This document shows positions 1-10,338 of a stretch of 64,000 nt of DNA, in pieces. The stretch is from positions 17,883 to 81,882 of the forward strand of contig JANNBM010000017.1 of assembly GCA_031385445.1 (NCBI GenBank), given 5' to 3'. Below the pieces are notes generated by a model that did not search any database, was not told the DNA's origin, and worked only from the letters and a program-made list of their open reading frames with translations. Numbering within the stretch: position 1 is the first letter of the stretch; every line of letters begins with the position of its first letter. The translations under genes and the position numbers were made by a program. The DNA comes from CAIYZT01 sp031385445 (GTDB lineage: Bacteria > Pseudomonadota > Alphaproteobacteria > Rhodobacterales > Rhodobacteraceae).

Positions 1-364
1 CATTGTCGGCGAAATATCCCGACAAGCAGGGCCCCTCCCCCCTCGCAAACCGCGCCGCCAGAACCAACCGCGCGGCTTCGGTGGCATAGCCGCGCCCATG
101 CGCGGAGGGGGCAAACCAATAGCCGAGAACATCATCCCCCGCATCGACAATGCCGCAAAACCCGTCCGCGTCTTCCACCGCGAACACCTCGCCGGGCGTG
201 GCGATCTCGGCCAGAAAATGGTCAAAATCCGCATCGGAATAGGGATGCGGCACTGGGATCAGCCAACGCGACACCGCCAGATCGCCAACCCCCGCCATCA
301 CCGCCACGCGGTCCGCCGCCTCAACCGGGCGCAGTTTCAACCGTCTCGTCTCAAACCGCTCCAT
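1..364 (-). CDS. GNAT-family N-acetyltransferase (RimJ/RimL type), 3' end outside window
   Basis: 121 codons are visible, from an ATG at 364 to the window edge. The protein opens with MERFETRRLKLRPVEAAD, the usual first strand of RimJ/RimL-like acetyltransferases. It later carries YWFAPSAHGRGYATEAARL, which contains the acetyl-CoA pyrophosphate-binding loop (G-R-G-Y-A-T-E-A). Such enzymes move an acetyl group from acetyl-CoA to an amine; the substrate cannot be told. A second GNAT gene lies 49 bases upstream on the same strand, so the two are probably co-transcribed. The AAGGG before the ATG serves as a modest ribosome site. The truncation is only the window boundary. Confidence 0.85.
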   Translation of the reverse strand, partial: MERFETRRLKLRPVEAADRVAVMAGVGDLAVSRWLIPVPHPYSDADFDHFLAEIATPGEVFAVEDADGFCGIVDAGDDVLGYWFAPSAHGRGYATEAARLVLAARFARGEGPCLSGYFADN

Positions 365-413
365 CTGTTTGCCCTTCAATGTGGCGCAAATATCCTGCCA
401 GGGGGTCTGGCCG

Positions 414-1004
414 CTAAGCGCCCAGCTTCAAGATGTAAGTCCAGGTCGGCACATTCGCCCCCCGCGCCACGGAAAAGCTTTCCGCGTCCCCCAGATACTG
501 AAACCCCGCATTGGTCAAAACCCGCGCCGATCCGGGATTATCTTGAAACACTTCGGCGAAATAGGTCTGATCGCCCAAGGGGTTGGCCCCAATCAGCGCC
601 CGCACGGCTTCGGAGGCGAACCCCGTGTTCCAGAACGCCGGCGCGACCCAATAGGCCACCTCCGACTGCCCGCCGCGCCCGCGCTGCCCCTCCATCGGTT
701 TCAGCGACATGACGCCCAAAACCTCGGGCAAACCGCTGCCTTGCCCATCCATTACCCAGTGCAAACCGGCCGCCCGTTCGCTCATGGCGCGGGCAACAAA
801 GGCCTCGGCGGCGCCGGGCGGCAGCGGGTGCGGCACCGATTGCGTTGCCTCGGCAAGCCGTTTCTCGCCCGAATAATGCGCGATCAGCCCGGCATCAGAG
901 CGCAGCAACCCGCGCAGCACAAAGCGGCCCGCCGTGATGTCGGCGGTGCGCACGGCGGGGGCGATGGCCCCGCGCGGCTGGGCGGCGATCAAATCGAGAT
1001 GCAT
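414..1004 (-). CDS. GNAT-family N-acetyltransferase
   Basis: A 196-aa protein starting MHLDLIAAQPRG. The open frame extends further upstream, but this ATG is chosen because AGGAG sits 8 bases before it and similarity to the family begins soon after (residues 20-35, TAGRFVLRGLLRSDAG). The acetyl-CoA site is in the stretch VAYWVAPAFWNTGFASEA, followed by the typical late strand with NPGSARVLTNAGFQYLG, the 'N..S..v..k.GF' motif of RimJ/RimL members. It probably acetylates a small molecule or a protein N-terminus; the substrate is unknown. It forms a likely two-gene unit with the truncated GNAT gene downstream. Confidence 0.85.
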   Translation of the reverse strand: MHLDLIAAQPRGAIAPAVRTADITAGRFVLRGLLRSDAGLIAHYSGEKRLAEATQSVPHPLPPGAAEAFVARAMSERAAGLHWVMDGQGSGLPEVLGVMSLKPMEGQRGRGGQSEVAYWVAPAFWNTGFASEAVRALIGANPLGDQTYFAEVFQDNPGSARVLTNAGFQYLGDAESFSVARGANVPTWTYILKLGA

Positions 1005-1081
1005 GTTCAGTCTCCTGCAACGGTCGGGCGGGGGCCCGTTCTGGCCACTTTCGGCCAGATCATTAAGCTGATTATGTGTCC

Positions 1082-1119
1082 GGAAAATGAAAAGGGGACC
1101 GGCCTTGCAGCCGATCCCC
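1082..1119 (-). terminator. Rho-independent terminator of rplU-rpmA
   Basis: Read on the minus strand, 1119 to 1094 folds into a 10-bp stem (GGGGATCGGC with GCCGGTCCCC, one T-G wobble) closed by a 6-base loop TGCAAG. It is followed at once by the T-rich run TTTTCATTTTC. It lies about 30 bases after the rpmA stop codon, as expected for the end of this ribosomal operon. Confidence 0.85.
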
Positions 1120-1150
1120 AAAACACTGTGTCAGTTTTTGGTTTTCCGGC

Positions 1151-1420
1151 TTACTCAGCGGCCTCCGCCACCGGGAGAACCGAAATAAAGGTGCGACCCT
1201 TCAGACCCTTCTTGAAGGTCACGCGGCCTTCGACCTTGGCAAAGATCGTGTGATCCACGCCCATGCCGACGCCTTCACCGGGGAACCATGTCGTGCCGCG
1301 CTGGCGGCAGATGATGTTGCCCGGAATGGCGGCCTGACCGCCGTAAAGTTTCACGCCCAAGCGGCGGCCAGCGCTGTCGCGGCCGTTACGAGTGGAGCCA
1401 CCTGCTTTTTTATGTGCCAT
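1151..1420 (-). CDS. rpmA: 50S ribosomal protein L27
   Basis: An 89-aa protein, MAHKKAGGSTRNGRDSAGRR at its N-terminus, the signature of L27, whose N-terminal tail reaches the peptidyl-transferase centre of the large ribosomal subunit. The frame stays open upstream, but ATG at 1420 follows GGAGACCGGCAC and gives the standard length. The middle GNIICRQRGTTWFPGEGVGMG is the conserved L27 core. The gene follows rplU by 14 bases and ends just before a clear terminator. Confidence 0.97.
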   Translation of the reverse strand: MAHKKAGGSTRNGRDSAGRRLGVKLYGGQAAIPGNIICRQRGTTWFPGEGVGMGVDHTIFAKVEGRVTFKKGLKGRTFISVLPVAEAAE

Positions 1421-1434
1421 GTGCCGGTCTCCTC

Positions 1435-1821
1435 TTACTTGGTTTCGTGCACTGCGCGGCGCGCATCTGCGGTTCCGACAGCAGCCTTGACGCCCGACTT
1501 GTCGGCGCCTTTGGCCAGAACTTCCGTCACGCGAACGAGTGTCCACTTTTGACGGTGGCCCTTGGTGCGCTGCGAGGAGTGCTTGCGCCGACGCTTCACA
1601 TAATGAATCGTCTTTTCGCCTTTGATGTTGTCGATGACATCGGCCTGAACCGCTGCCCCCGCCACCATTGGCGCGCCAATGGTCACGGTCTCGCCGCCAA
1701 CCATCAAAACGTCGTTGAACTGGATCTTTTCGCCAGCCACCGCGTCAACCAATTCAACGCGCAGAACGTCTCCGGCCTGCACTTTGTACTGTTTTCCGCC
1801 GGTCTTCATGACCGCATACAT
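1435..1821 (-). CDS. rplU: 50S ribosomal protein L21
   Basis: A 128-aa protein beginning MYAVMKTGGKQYKVQAGD, the hallmark of L21, which binds 23S rRNA in the large subunit. The conserved block KRRRKHSSQRTKGHRQKWT (about residues 75-93) binds RNA. A C-terminal extension of about 25 residues (AKGADKSGVKAAVGTADARR) exceeds the E. coli protein of 103 aa; such tails are common in alphaproteobacteria. AAGGA precedes the ATG. It is the first gene of rplU-rpmA; the 260 bases upstream (1822-2082) should hold its promoter, but I cannot pick convincing -35/-10 boxes. Confidence 0.97.
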   Translation of the reverse strand: MYAVMKTGGKQYKVQAGDVLRVELVDAVAGEKIQFNDVLMVGGETVTIGAPMVAGAAVQADVIDNIKGEKTIHYVKRRRKHSSQRTKGHRQKWTLVRVTEVLAKGADKSGVKAAVGTADARRAVHETK

Positions 1822-2082
1822 GGGTCGTTCCTTTTCTTCTACCGCGCCTTTTGGCCCCGTTTCCGGCGTTCAGGGGGGCAAGCAGCCCCGCCTTCAGACA
1901 GCGCGCCCTGCAAAGGGCGATATGACAATATGAAACCCGGCCGGCCATTGCAGACCTTCCGGGATGGCGGCTTATCGGGGCAACGGTGTTCAGAGTCAAG
2001 GGCGCGAACGCCTCGCGTCACAGGAATTCTGCCGGGCATGGTCCGCAAGCTATCCGGCCATCCGCTGCACTGGTTGCAGCCG

Positions 2083-3021
2083 TTACAACGCCTGCCCCGA
2101 CATCATCCGCCCGGCTTCGTGCCCCAGCTCTGCCGAAAGATCAATCATCACAGGATTATACGCCGCAACCATCGCCGCGTTGAACCGCTTGCCCGGACCT
2201 GACTCAAAGAACTCGACATAACTTGTCAGCTCTTCAACGGTCAGTGGCGCATAGGCCAGCGCCATCAAAGGATAGATGTAATCCGCGATCGAGGCGCGAA
2301 TTTCCTCTTCCTGCGCCCAGACAGCGGCCAGCATTTCGCGTTCGTCCATCGCCGCACCGGGCGCACTTGCAGCCGCAATCGAGCGGGCAAAGGCGACATT
2401 GGCGTTCAGCCCGCTCGACACATTGCCTTCGATAAGATCGCCCGCCAGAACCAGCCGCTCGATCAGCGCAAAGCGCTCTTTGTCGGTTTGCTTTACCTCG
2501 GCCAACATCTGTTTGGCCGCGCCCATCGCAATCGGGTCCAGCGCGGTGCGCCGCGCTTCCAATTCAAGGCCAATGACACGAACACCAAGATCAGAGCCCA
2601 GAAAATCCGACACATCCGCCACGAGCGCCGGGTCTTTCGTCAACAGCGGCGCCAGCGCCTCGGCATAGACGCTGTTCATCCGCTCTACCGAATAAACCCG
2701 GTCCAGCGCTTGCGCCCAAGCAGGGTCTTCGGCATTGCCAAACAAATCTTCGCCCAGCGATCGGGCATTTTGAACCCCCTCAAGGCGCATGATCTGCAGG
2801 GACTCGGCCGTTCGAAGCAAAGCGTCCAAGGCCTGCAAATCAGCGCTTTGGGTTTGCGCAGTCGCCGGGGCAGGTGCCACAATCAAGACCGCCAGACCGC
2901 CCAAAGCAGACCCCAGCGCCAAAAGCCCCCCCGCAAGCACCCCGGCATTCAAACTCTGCGATGCCAACCGCCAGCGCGCGGCCCAAGTCTCGCGAAACCC
3001 TGCCTGCACACCTCTGCCCAT
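2083..3021 (-). CDS. DUF2059 domain-containing exported protein
   Basis: A 312-aa protein. ATG at 3021 is chosen because AAGGAG stands 5 bases upstream, although the frame is open further. Residues 24-56 form a long hydrophobic segment (GVLAGGLLALGSALGGLAV) ending in APATAQ, which fits a signal peptide or an N-terminal anchor. The C-terminal part (about residues 235-300, with YIYPLMALAYAPLTVEELTS and FFESGPGKRFNAAMVAAYNP) matches the DUF2059 pattern: 'y....tveEl.e...Fy.spvGkk'. Its role is unknown; family members are periplasmic. It stands alone between the rplU promoter region and tRNA-Ser. Confidence 0.8.
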   Translation of the reverse strand: MGRGVQAGFRETWAARWRLASQSLNAGVLAGGLLALGSALGGLAVLIVAPAPATAQTQSADLQALDALLRTAESLQIMRLEGVQNARSLGEDLFGNAEDPAWAQALDRVYSVERMNSVYAEALAPLLTKDPALVADVSDFLGSDLGVRVIGLELEARRTALDPIAMGAAKQMLAEVKQTDKERFALIERLVLAGDLIEGNVSSGLNANVAFARSIAAASAPGAAMDEREMLAAVWAQEEEIRASIADYIYPLMALAYAPLTVEELTSYVEFFESGPGKRFNAAMVAAYNPVMIDLSAELGHEAGRMMSGQAL

Positions 3022-3208
3022 AGCCGCTCCTTGCTTTGCTTGTCGGATACCTAGGCCGCAAGATGCGTCTTTGCCAAGCCGCCTCACGCAAAAGACATTG
3101 CCGATGAGGCTGCGTGATCGGCCCATTTTCACAAAAGCGCGCTAAAGGACTTGCAAGCCCGGCCCCCTGCCGCTAAACCCCGCGCCGATAGACGACCCCC
3201 AAAAGCGC

Positions 3209-3298
<90 letters not shown>

Positions 3299-3656
3299 AT
3301 TTCCCACCTTAAGCTCTTGTTTTTTCAAGACTTCCGAAAACGGCTTCCCCCAAAAATCCCCCCTCGGCCTGCCGAATGCCTTCGGATTTCACTGGATGCA
3401 AAGCGAAGGAAGCGGCCCTGCGAATGCGACGACTCCGCCTGACCAAACGGGCCCGCCGGGCTAATGCAGTGTGTGCGACTGGAACAACGGGTGCGGCCTT
3501 GTCCATTGATGCTCTCCTTTGGCGTGCGATTGTCCACCTGGGCCACGGCGTTCGGATTGACGGCCTTCAAATCGAACACCGCCGCGCCGATGTTTGCGGA
3601 TTGAGTCTCAAGACTGCGAGCTTGACTTGTGGGGCGGCAAATACATCTTCAAACAT
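3299..3656. other. Gene-free stretch after tRNA-Ser with a possible methylase tail
   Basis: No intact gene is visible. On the minus strand at 3594-3500 a frame without start reads AVFDLKAVNPNAVAQVDNRT, followed by PKE. This resembles the C-terminal tail of type I restriction-modification HsdM proteins as I remember them. It is followed by an AAGGAG and a 65-codon minus frame (3506-3309, MDKAAPVVPVAHTAL) with no recognisable domain. I treat the whole as possible remnants of an element that once sat beside the tRNA, with low confidence. Confidence 0.3.
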
Positions 3657-3869
3657 ATGAAACGACAGCTCCTTGACCCCGCGACACTTGGCGAAATCAT
3701 CGAGATGGCGCTCAGCGACCACGCCAGTTTCGACCAGATCCGCGCGCTTCACGGGCTGGGTCCGGATGAGGTAAAGGCACTGATGCGGCAAAATCTGAAA
3801 TCCGGCAGCTACCGCGCCTGGCGCAGACGTGTCCGCGCTTTTGCCGACCGGCGCGAGGTTTACAAATGA
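3657..3869 (+). CDS. DUF2805 (TIGR03643) family small protein
   Basis: A 70-aa protein beginning MKRQLLDPATLGEIIEMALS and continuing with HASFDQIRALHGLGPDEVKALMRQNLKSGSYRAWRRRV. This matches DUF2805, a short family with a helix-turn-helix-like pattern and an invariant W-R-x-R-V near the end. A TTG at 3594 would add 21 residues, but similarity begins at the chosen ATG. The function is unknown; the fold suggests nucleic-acid binding. Its stop codon overlaps the next start (ATGA at 3866), so it is translationally coupled to the PNPO-like gene. Confidence 0.8.
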   Translation: MKRQLLDPATLGEIIEMALSDHASFDQIRALHGLGPDEVKALMRQNLKSGSYRAWRRRVRAFADRREVYK

Positions 3870-4435
3870 ACCCTGACCCCCATCCCTGGGCTTGCGATCT
3901 TTCGCCGTTGTATGCCGAGGCCTGGACACGACTGACCCGCGGCGTCCACGACCGGCACGCTCCGGCGCGGCACCCGACACTGGCGACTGTTACTGCGGAA
4001 GGCAGGCCGAAGGCCCGAACGGTCGTCTTGCGTGCGGCCGACAAATCGGCAGGCACGCTGGATATTCATACGGATCTGCGGTCGGCCAAGGTCGCAGATT
4101 TGCGCGCCACACCTTTTGCCGCGCTGCATGTTTGGGATGCCTCGGCCCATCTGCAACTGCGGATTGACGCTCAGGTCACGCTTCTGATCGGTGATGATGT
4201 GGCCGCGATCTGGAAGGCCGTGCCCGCAGCTTCGCGACTTTCCTATGGCATCACCCCGGCGCCGGGCCAGCCCATCGCACAGGCGCTGGATTACACCAAA
4301 GTCCCTGACGCAGGGTCCTTTGTGGTCTTGCGGCTGCAAATATCAACAGTTGACGTCCTGCATCTTGGCCAGAACCATCGTCGCGCCCGGTTCGATCGGC
4401 GCAACGAATGGGCAGGGGAATGGCTGGCACCGTAA
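3866..4435 (+). CDS. Pyridoxamine 5'-phosphate oxidase-like flavoprotein
   Basis: A 189-aa protein of the FMN-binding split-barrel fold. The N-terminal half has RHPTLATVTAEGRPKARTVVL and the R-x-x-x-V-V-L-R element that contacts FMN in PdxH-like proteins, then HTDLRSAKVADL. The C-terminus HRRARFDRRNEWAGEWLAP matches the end of PdxH, which closes over the pyridoxine substrate. It is shorter than E. coli PdxH (218 aa) and closer to the general stress/Alr4036-type branch, so a role in vitamin B6 synthesis is not certain. It overlaps the DUF2805 gene by 4 bases. Downstream lies decayed sequence. Confidence 0.8.
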   Translation: MNPDPHPWACDLSPLYAEAWTRLTRGVHDRHAPARHPTLATVTAEGRPKARTVVLRAADKSAGTLDIHTDLRSAKVADLRATPFAALHVWDASAHLQLRIDAQVTLLIGDDVAAIWKAVPAASRLSYGITPAPGQPIAQALDYTKVPDAGSFVVLRLQISTVDVLHLGQNHRRARFDRRNEWAGEWLAP

Positions 4436-5208
4436 GTTCTGCAACCGGCCGTTGGCAGGCGCGTCCGCTGATTTTTCGAGGGTGACGGAACGGATCTGAC
4501 CGCAGCACCGCGCAGCTTGGCGAATTTTTCGGGATCAATGAAAAGGCGCACTCCAAGTGTGCCGGTCCCGGGCAGAACCACCCGCCTGTGCAGACAGATT
4601 CAGCGCTTTGATCTGAGGAAATTCAGCGCCGGCATCAACGATGGATGGCATCAGCCGTTCTTGCGTTCATACTGGCTTGCGCGCGCCAGCGCCGATTTTC
4701 CTGACAAACGGGTCATGGCCGAAAACGAGCGTCAACGCGTTGCGGGCGATCATCACCAGATGCGGCGCAATGGTCCAAGTCTGGTTGACAAGATTTGCAT
4801 CCGGTGCCGCGTCAACAGCGCCGCAAAGTCACAGCGGGCATTTTGTGGAAAGGGAGAATGGCGGACGTTTGGCCCCGCCGGGGCCGCGTCCAACGGTCAG
4901 GGGCGGATCTGGCACGACGGTCCCTTGTGTGCTCGCGGTTTGCCAATCCTGCGCGGCGATGGTCCTTTGAGCGCTTTGACGGCCGCAGGCAATCTTGCTT
5001 GCCCTTGCCCAGAGGGGTGCCGGGCGGGGAGGCGCTGCCGATCACGCCGCCCTCAAACACGGGGCCGCTGTTTGCAACCACGCCGCAGCGCAGACATCGC
5101 CGGTGCGACGATCGCAGAAGTCCGCTGCACCTGAACCTTCCGCTGCGCCCGTCTGCTCCAGATCCGGCGGGCAACAGCGATGGTCTGCCGCACGGGGTTA
5201 CGAGATCA
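4436..5208. other. 773-bp stretch with no intact gene; decayed coding sequence likely
   Basis: No frame of believable composition with a start and ribosome site is present. On the minus strand, fragments read like real protein but are broken. At about 4820-4678 a startless frame gives NLVNQTWTIAPHLVMIARNA and ends ...GHDPFVRKIGAGARKPV. At about 4659-4546 another gives MPSIVDAGAEFPQIKALNLS and then stops. I do not recognise either. The stretch separates the PNPO-like gene from the convergent nicO gene and resembles the larger graveyard at 10-13.7 kb. Confidence 0.4.
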
Positions 5209-6117
5209 TCACAGCACTTGGCTGAACATCGTCAGGGCAATCACAACAACCAATCCGCCTGCGATCATCTCAAACCATGGCAAGGCGCGGGCGACCGTTT
5301 GGGCGGGCAGGCTGGCCAGCGCGCCTTCGCGTGACCAGACGGACAGGACGGCCACGCTGATTGTGACCAACGCCGTGCCAAGGCCCATGGCAAAGGCCCC
5401 CGCCACACCGGACGCGCCGATGCCCAACTGCCACGTCAGGATCAGCAGAAACAGCGCGCCCGTGCAGGGGCGCAAGGCGATGCCGATGATCAGCACGGCC
5501 ACATCGCGCCAGCTGGTCAGGCGGTCCATGTCGGCCACGCTCGGGCCATGCGCATGGCCGCAGTGTTCATCGTGAACGTGGGGATCATCGCCGTGGTGAT
5601 GCGCATCATGTGCCTTTACCGCAAATTGCCGCTGCAAACCGCGCAGGCCGCGCCACATCAGCCACAGCCCCACCCCGCAAATCGCAAGCGTGCCCACCGG
5701 GGCCATGATCTGATCCGCCACGCCATGCGCGCGTTCGCGCGTCCAGCCCAACACCGCGACGCCCGCATAAACAAACGCCACCGCCACTGCCGCCTGCGCC
5801 ATGCTGGCACCAAAGGAAATCAGCGACAGGGACAGCAGCGGCACGCGCCGCCCCATGCCGTAACCACTGATCACAACCTTGCCATGCCCCGGCCCCGCAG
5901 CATGCAGCACACCATAGGTAAAACACACCGACAGCAGCGCCAAAAACGCGCCCGGCTGCCCGCGTTTGATCTGGCGCACGGCATCCGCAAGCGTGCTTTG
6001 CACCTCGCGCTGGCCGGCCAACACCCATGTTTGCAGTGCCGCAAATCCGCCCGTGGCCCACAGGACCGCAAGCAGCCCCAACAGCACAAAGCCAAGGATC
6101 AAGAGGGCGCGTTGCAT
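5209..6117 (-). CDS. NicO/RcnA-family nickel/cobalt-type membrane transporter
   Basis: A 302-aa integral membrane protein with about six to seven hydrophobic segments. Diagnostic motifs are HAAGPGHGKVVISGY near residues 72-86 and the late R-P-C-x-G motif (IALRPCTGALFLLI), both typical of NicO (HoxN/RcnA-like) transporters. A His/Asp-rich loop in the middle (HDAHHHGDDPHVHDEHCGHAHG) would bind metal in the cytoplasm or periplasm. It overlaps the DUF1007 gene by 19 bases and is the last gene of the leftward copA-regulator-DUF1007-nicO unit. DUF1007 proteins often accompany such transporters. Metal specificity cannot be read from sequence; the setting suggests copper stress or mixed metal export. 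Confidence 0.88.
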   Translation of the reverse strand: MQRALLILGFVLLGLLAVLWATGGFAALQTWVLAGQREVQSTLADAVRQIKRGQPGAFLALLSVCFTYGVLHAAGPGHGKVVISGYGMGRRVPLLSLSLISFGASMAQAAVAVAFVYAGVAVLGWTRERAHGVADQIMAPVGTLAICGVGLWLMWRGLRGLQRQFAVKAHDAHHHGDDPHVHDEHCGHAHGPSVADMDRLTSWRDVAVLIIGIALRPCTGALFLLILTWQLGIGASGVAGAFAMGLGTALVTISVAVLSVWSREGALASLPAQTVARALPWFEMIAGGLVVVIALTMFSQVL

Positions 6118-6755
6118 GTGATACGAACCTCCTCGGCATAGGCAGAACCAAGGGCGGGGTAATCATTTTCCACATCCCCGGACATCTGCGCCAGTGCCGC
6201 CTCAAACAACTTGTTGGCGGCCACAAGATCTGGTTTGCGGATTTCTGCGGTGCAATGCGATGATCCCATCAGGGTCGGCTCCCCCACAATAAAGTAGCCT
6301 GAATACAGGCTTGGATCATAAACGCGCACGACGAGGGGCAGGTCCGCAACAGCAACTGGCGTTGTAAAACGGCGGGTGTGGACCGACGTGACCACATCAT
6401 TGGCGTAGGTGGCCCCCCAATCGGACGGGCCCTGCAAAAGCACGGGTGTATCGCCCACAAACACATAGGTGTCACCCTCGTACCCGGCATCCCAATGCAT
6501 ATCAAAGCCAGACAGGGCATCCGCCTCGGCATCCGTCAGAACCCCGTCAAAATCCGCATCAAACCCACGATCGGCAATCATCTGCAACGATGTCAGATCA
6601 TCATAGGCCCAAGACAGGCGCACGCCGTCGGCAAGGCCCGCGGCGTTGAACGATATGGCAATCTGCGTGTCAATAAAGATATGTGGATGTGCGGATGCGG
6701 GCGATGCGCCGGTCAGGGCGATGGCCGCACCGATAAGAACGCCTTTGCCGATCAT
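6099..6755 (-). CDS. DUF1007 family periplasmic protein
   Basis: A 218-aa protein starting MIGKGVLIGAAIALTGASP with signal-peptide cleavage likely after ASAHA/ASA. The mature N-terminus HPHIFIDTQIAISF is the DUF1007 signature ('HPHvfvd'). The histidine-bearing start and acidic loops (DRGFDADFDGVLTDAEAD, calcium- or metal-loop-like) suggest metal handling. ATG at 6755 overlaps the stop of the regulator gene (ATGA); the longer open frame upstream lies inside that gene and is not used. It is probably an accessory metal-binding partner of the downstream NicO transporter, by linkage. Confidence 0.85.
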   Translation of the reverse strand: MIGKGVLIGAAIALTGASPASAHPHIFIDTQIAISFNAAGLADGVRLSWAYDDLTSLQMIADRGFDADFDGVLTDAEADALSGFDMHWDAGYEGDTYVFVGDTPVLLQGPSDWGATYANDVVTSVHTRRFTTPVAVADLPLVVRVYDPSLYSGYFIVGEPTLMGSSHCTAEIRKPDLVAANKLFEAALAQMSGDVENDYPALGSAYAEEVRITCNAPS

Positions 6756-7146
6756 CCGTTTCCTTCCGTGCCGCCCAGTGAGGTGAGAATTGGGCAATCG
6801 GGGCGGCTGTTCCCGGCGCAGGTGTGCACAAGGTTGGTCAGAGTATCGCGCATGGCGGTCAGATCGGCAATCTTGACCTCGATCTCGTTCAGGTGATCGG
6901 CGGCAATCGCGCGCACATCGGCACTGGCGCGGGATTTGTCTTCCCACAGCGCCAGCAGAGCGCGGCAGTTTTCGATGGTGAACCCAAGCGCGCGGGCGCG
7001 GCCAAGGAAGGTCAGCTTGTGCGCGTCACTTTCGCGAAAGGCGCGGTAGCCATTGGTATCGCGCAGGGGTTTGATCAGGCCGATGTCTTCGTAATAACGG
7101 ATGGTTTTGGCGGGCAGGCCCGCGCGGGCGGCAACGTCGGATATGT

Positions 7147-7150
<4 letters not shown>
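6752..7150 (-). CDS. cueR: MerR-family copper-responsive regulator (CueR/HmrR type)
   Basis: A 132-aa protein. The N-terminal winged helix is MNISDVAARAGLPAKTIRYY, followed by a long dimerisation helix. The C-terminal metal loop contains Cys111 and Cys119 in HTCAGNSRPDCPIL, matching the pair spaced by eight that binds Cu(I) in CueR. It is coupled by ATGA overlaps to copA upstream and to the DUF1007 gene downstream. Two sites of CueR type, one for copA and one for copZ, lie in the 9601-9739 gap, so it probably activates its own operon and copZ when Cu(I) rises. Confidence 0.92.
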
Positions 7151-9600
<2,450 letters not shown>

Positions 9601-9629
9601 AAGGGGGCCTCAGCTTTGCGGTCCCTTGT

Positions 9630-9660
9630 CATATGGGGGTTCCCGGCACTGGAAGGTCAA
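9630..9660 (-). promoter_or_regulatory. CueR-type promoter of copA
   Basis: On the minus strand a -35 TTGACC (9660-9655) and a -10 CATATG (9635-9630) are separated by 19 bp, the stretched spacer typical of MerR-family activation. Between them lies the dyad ACCTTCC-N6-GGGAACC (9657-9638), the CueR recognition pattern. The copA ATG is 30 bases beyond the -10. It mirrors the copZ promoter at 9687-9717. Confidence 0.85.
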
Positions 9661-9686
9661 GCCCCGAAAAATCATTTTCTTGCCCC

Positions 9687-9717
9687 TTGACCTTCCAGTG
9701 CTGGAAACCCCCATTTC
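9687..9717 (+). promoter_or_regulatory. CueR-type promoter of copZ
   Basis: On the plus strand the -35 is TTGACC (9687-9692), the spacer is 19 bp and the -10 is CATTTC (9712-9717). The dyad ACCTTCC-N6-TGGAAACC (9690-9709) covers the spacer. The copZ start codon follows 22 bases after the -10. With the copA site it forms a 27-bp inverted repeat around an AT-rich centre (9662-9680). Confidence 0.85.
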
Positions 9718-9739
9718 CCGCCAGTGAATGGAGAACCCG

Positions 9740-9937
9740 ATGACAAAACTTTCAATCCCCGAGATGAGCTGCGGTCACTGCAAGGCTGGTGTCGAAAAGG
9801 CCGTGGCCAGCGTGGATCCGGCCGCAAAAGTGGTCGTCGATCTGACCACCCGCCACGCCGATGTGGACAGCACCAGCCCGGCGGCGGCGCTGATTGCGGC
9901 CCTGAAAAGCGCCGGATACGCGGCAACGGTGGCCTGA
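9740..9937 (+). CDS. copZ: Copper chaperone / heavy-metal-associated domain protein (CopZ type)
   Basis: A 65-aa single HMA domain. The start at 9740 is favoured over the ATG at 9728 because GGAGAA lies 5 bases before it. The sequence opens MTKLSIPEMSCGHCKAGVEK with the Cu(I) site M-S-C-G-H-C (Cys residues 10 and 13) and ends KSAGYAATVA, the usual final strand. Such chaperones carry Cu(I) in the cytosol to CopA or CueR. It is divergent from copA and shares a mirrored CueR-type promoter region with it. Confidence 0.92.
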   Translation: MTKLSIPEMSCGHCKAGVEKAVASVDPAAKVVVDLTTRHADVDSTSPAAALIAALKSAGYAATVA

Positions 9938-10007
9938 CCAAAGGCGGACACGTCGCTGCCATCAGACGATCGCGGCGACGTGCCGTTTTCTGGTCAATCC
10001 GGCCGGA

Positions 10008-10254
10008 TCATATTGTCATGTTCAGGCCGTCCCTCAGCGTCTTGCTTGGCATGGCTTCGCAGTCAGACAAGATTTTCATCGTCGCCCCTTCGTCGTTGAT
10101 CGCGCCGAGCATTGACGCCGCCATCGGTGCGGCTTTGAAAGGCTTTGGTCACGTCCATCATCGCTGCGGCGTTTGGGCTATCCCGCGCCATGGCTTGTTT
10201 TGCCAGAAGGGCTGCAAATACAGTGCCTGCAAAGACTGCTTTCGGTGATTTCAT
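10008..10254 (-). pseudogene. Frameshifted small exported protein, unidentified
   Basis: An ATG at 10254 opens a signal-peptide-like start, MKSPKAVFAGTVFAALLAKQ, followed by ...NAAAMMDVTKAFQ. Sensible sequence then passes into another frame, MAASMLGAINDEGATMKILS...CEAMPSKTLRDGLNMTI, ending at TGA 10008-10010. The distance, 247 bases, is not a multiple of three, consistent with a single frameshift near 10130. I cannot name the family. It belongs to the decayed stretch that follows copZ. Confidence 0.45.
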
Positions 10255-10338
10255 CGTGTCGTTCCATCCTGAAATTCCCGCGCCCCAATGATACGGGCCA
10301 GAGGTTTGTGGTGGCAGGATCCTTGCCGAACCCGCTGT

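Noticed and set aside
3309..3506. 65-codon minus frame with AAGGAG before its ATG
   Set aside because: Despite the ribosome-like site, the translation has no family pattern and lies inside apparent debris after tRNA-Ser. It was kept only as a note.
4641..5334. Several plus-strand frames with Cys-rich pieces (PCVLAVCQSC, CPCPEGC)
   Set aside because: They suggested a DUF1636-like metal protein, but the pieces lie in different frames, no start fits and similarity is too short to claim.
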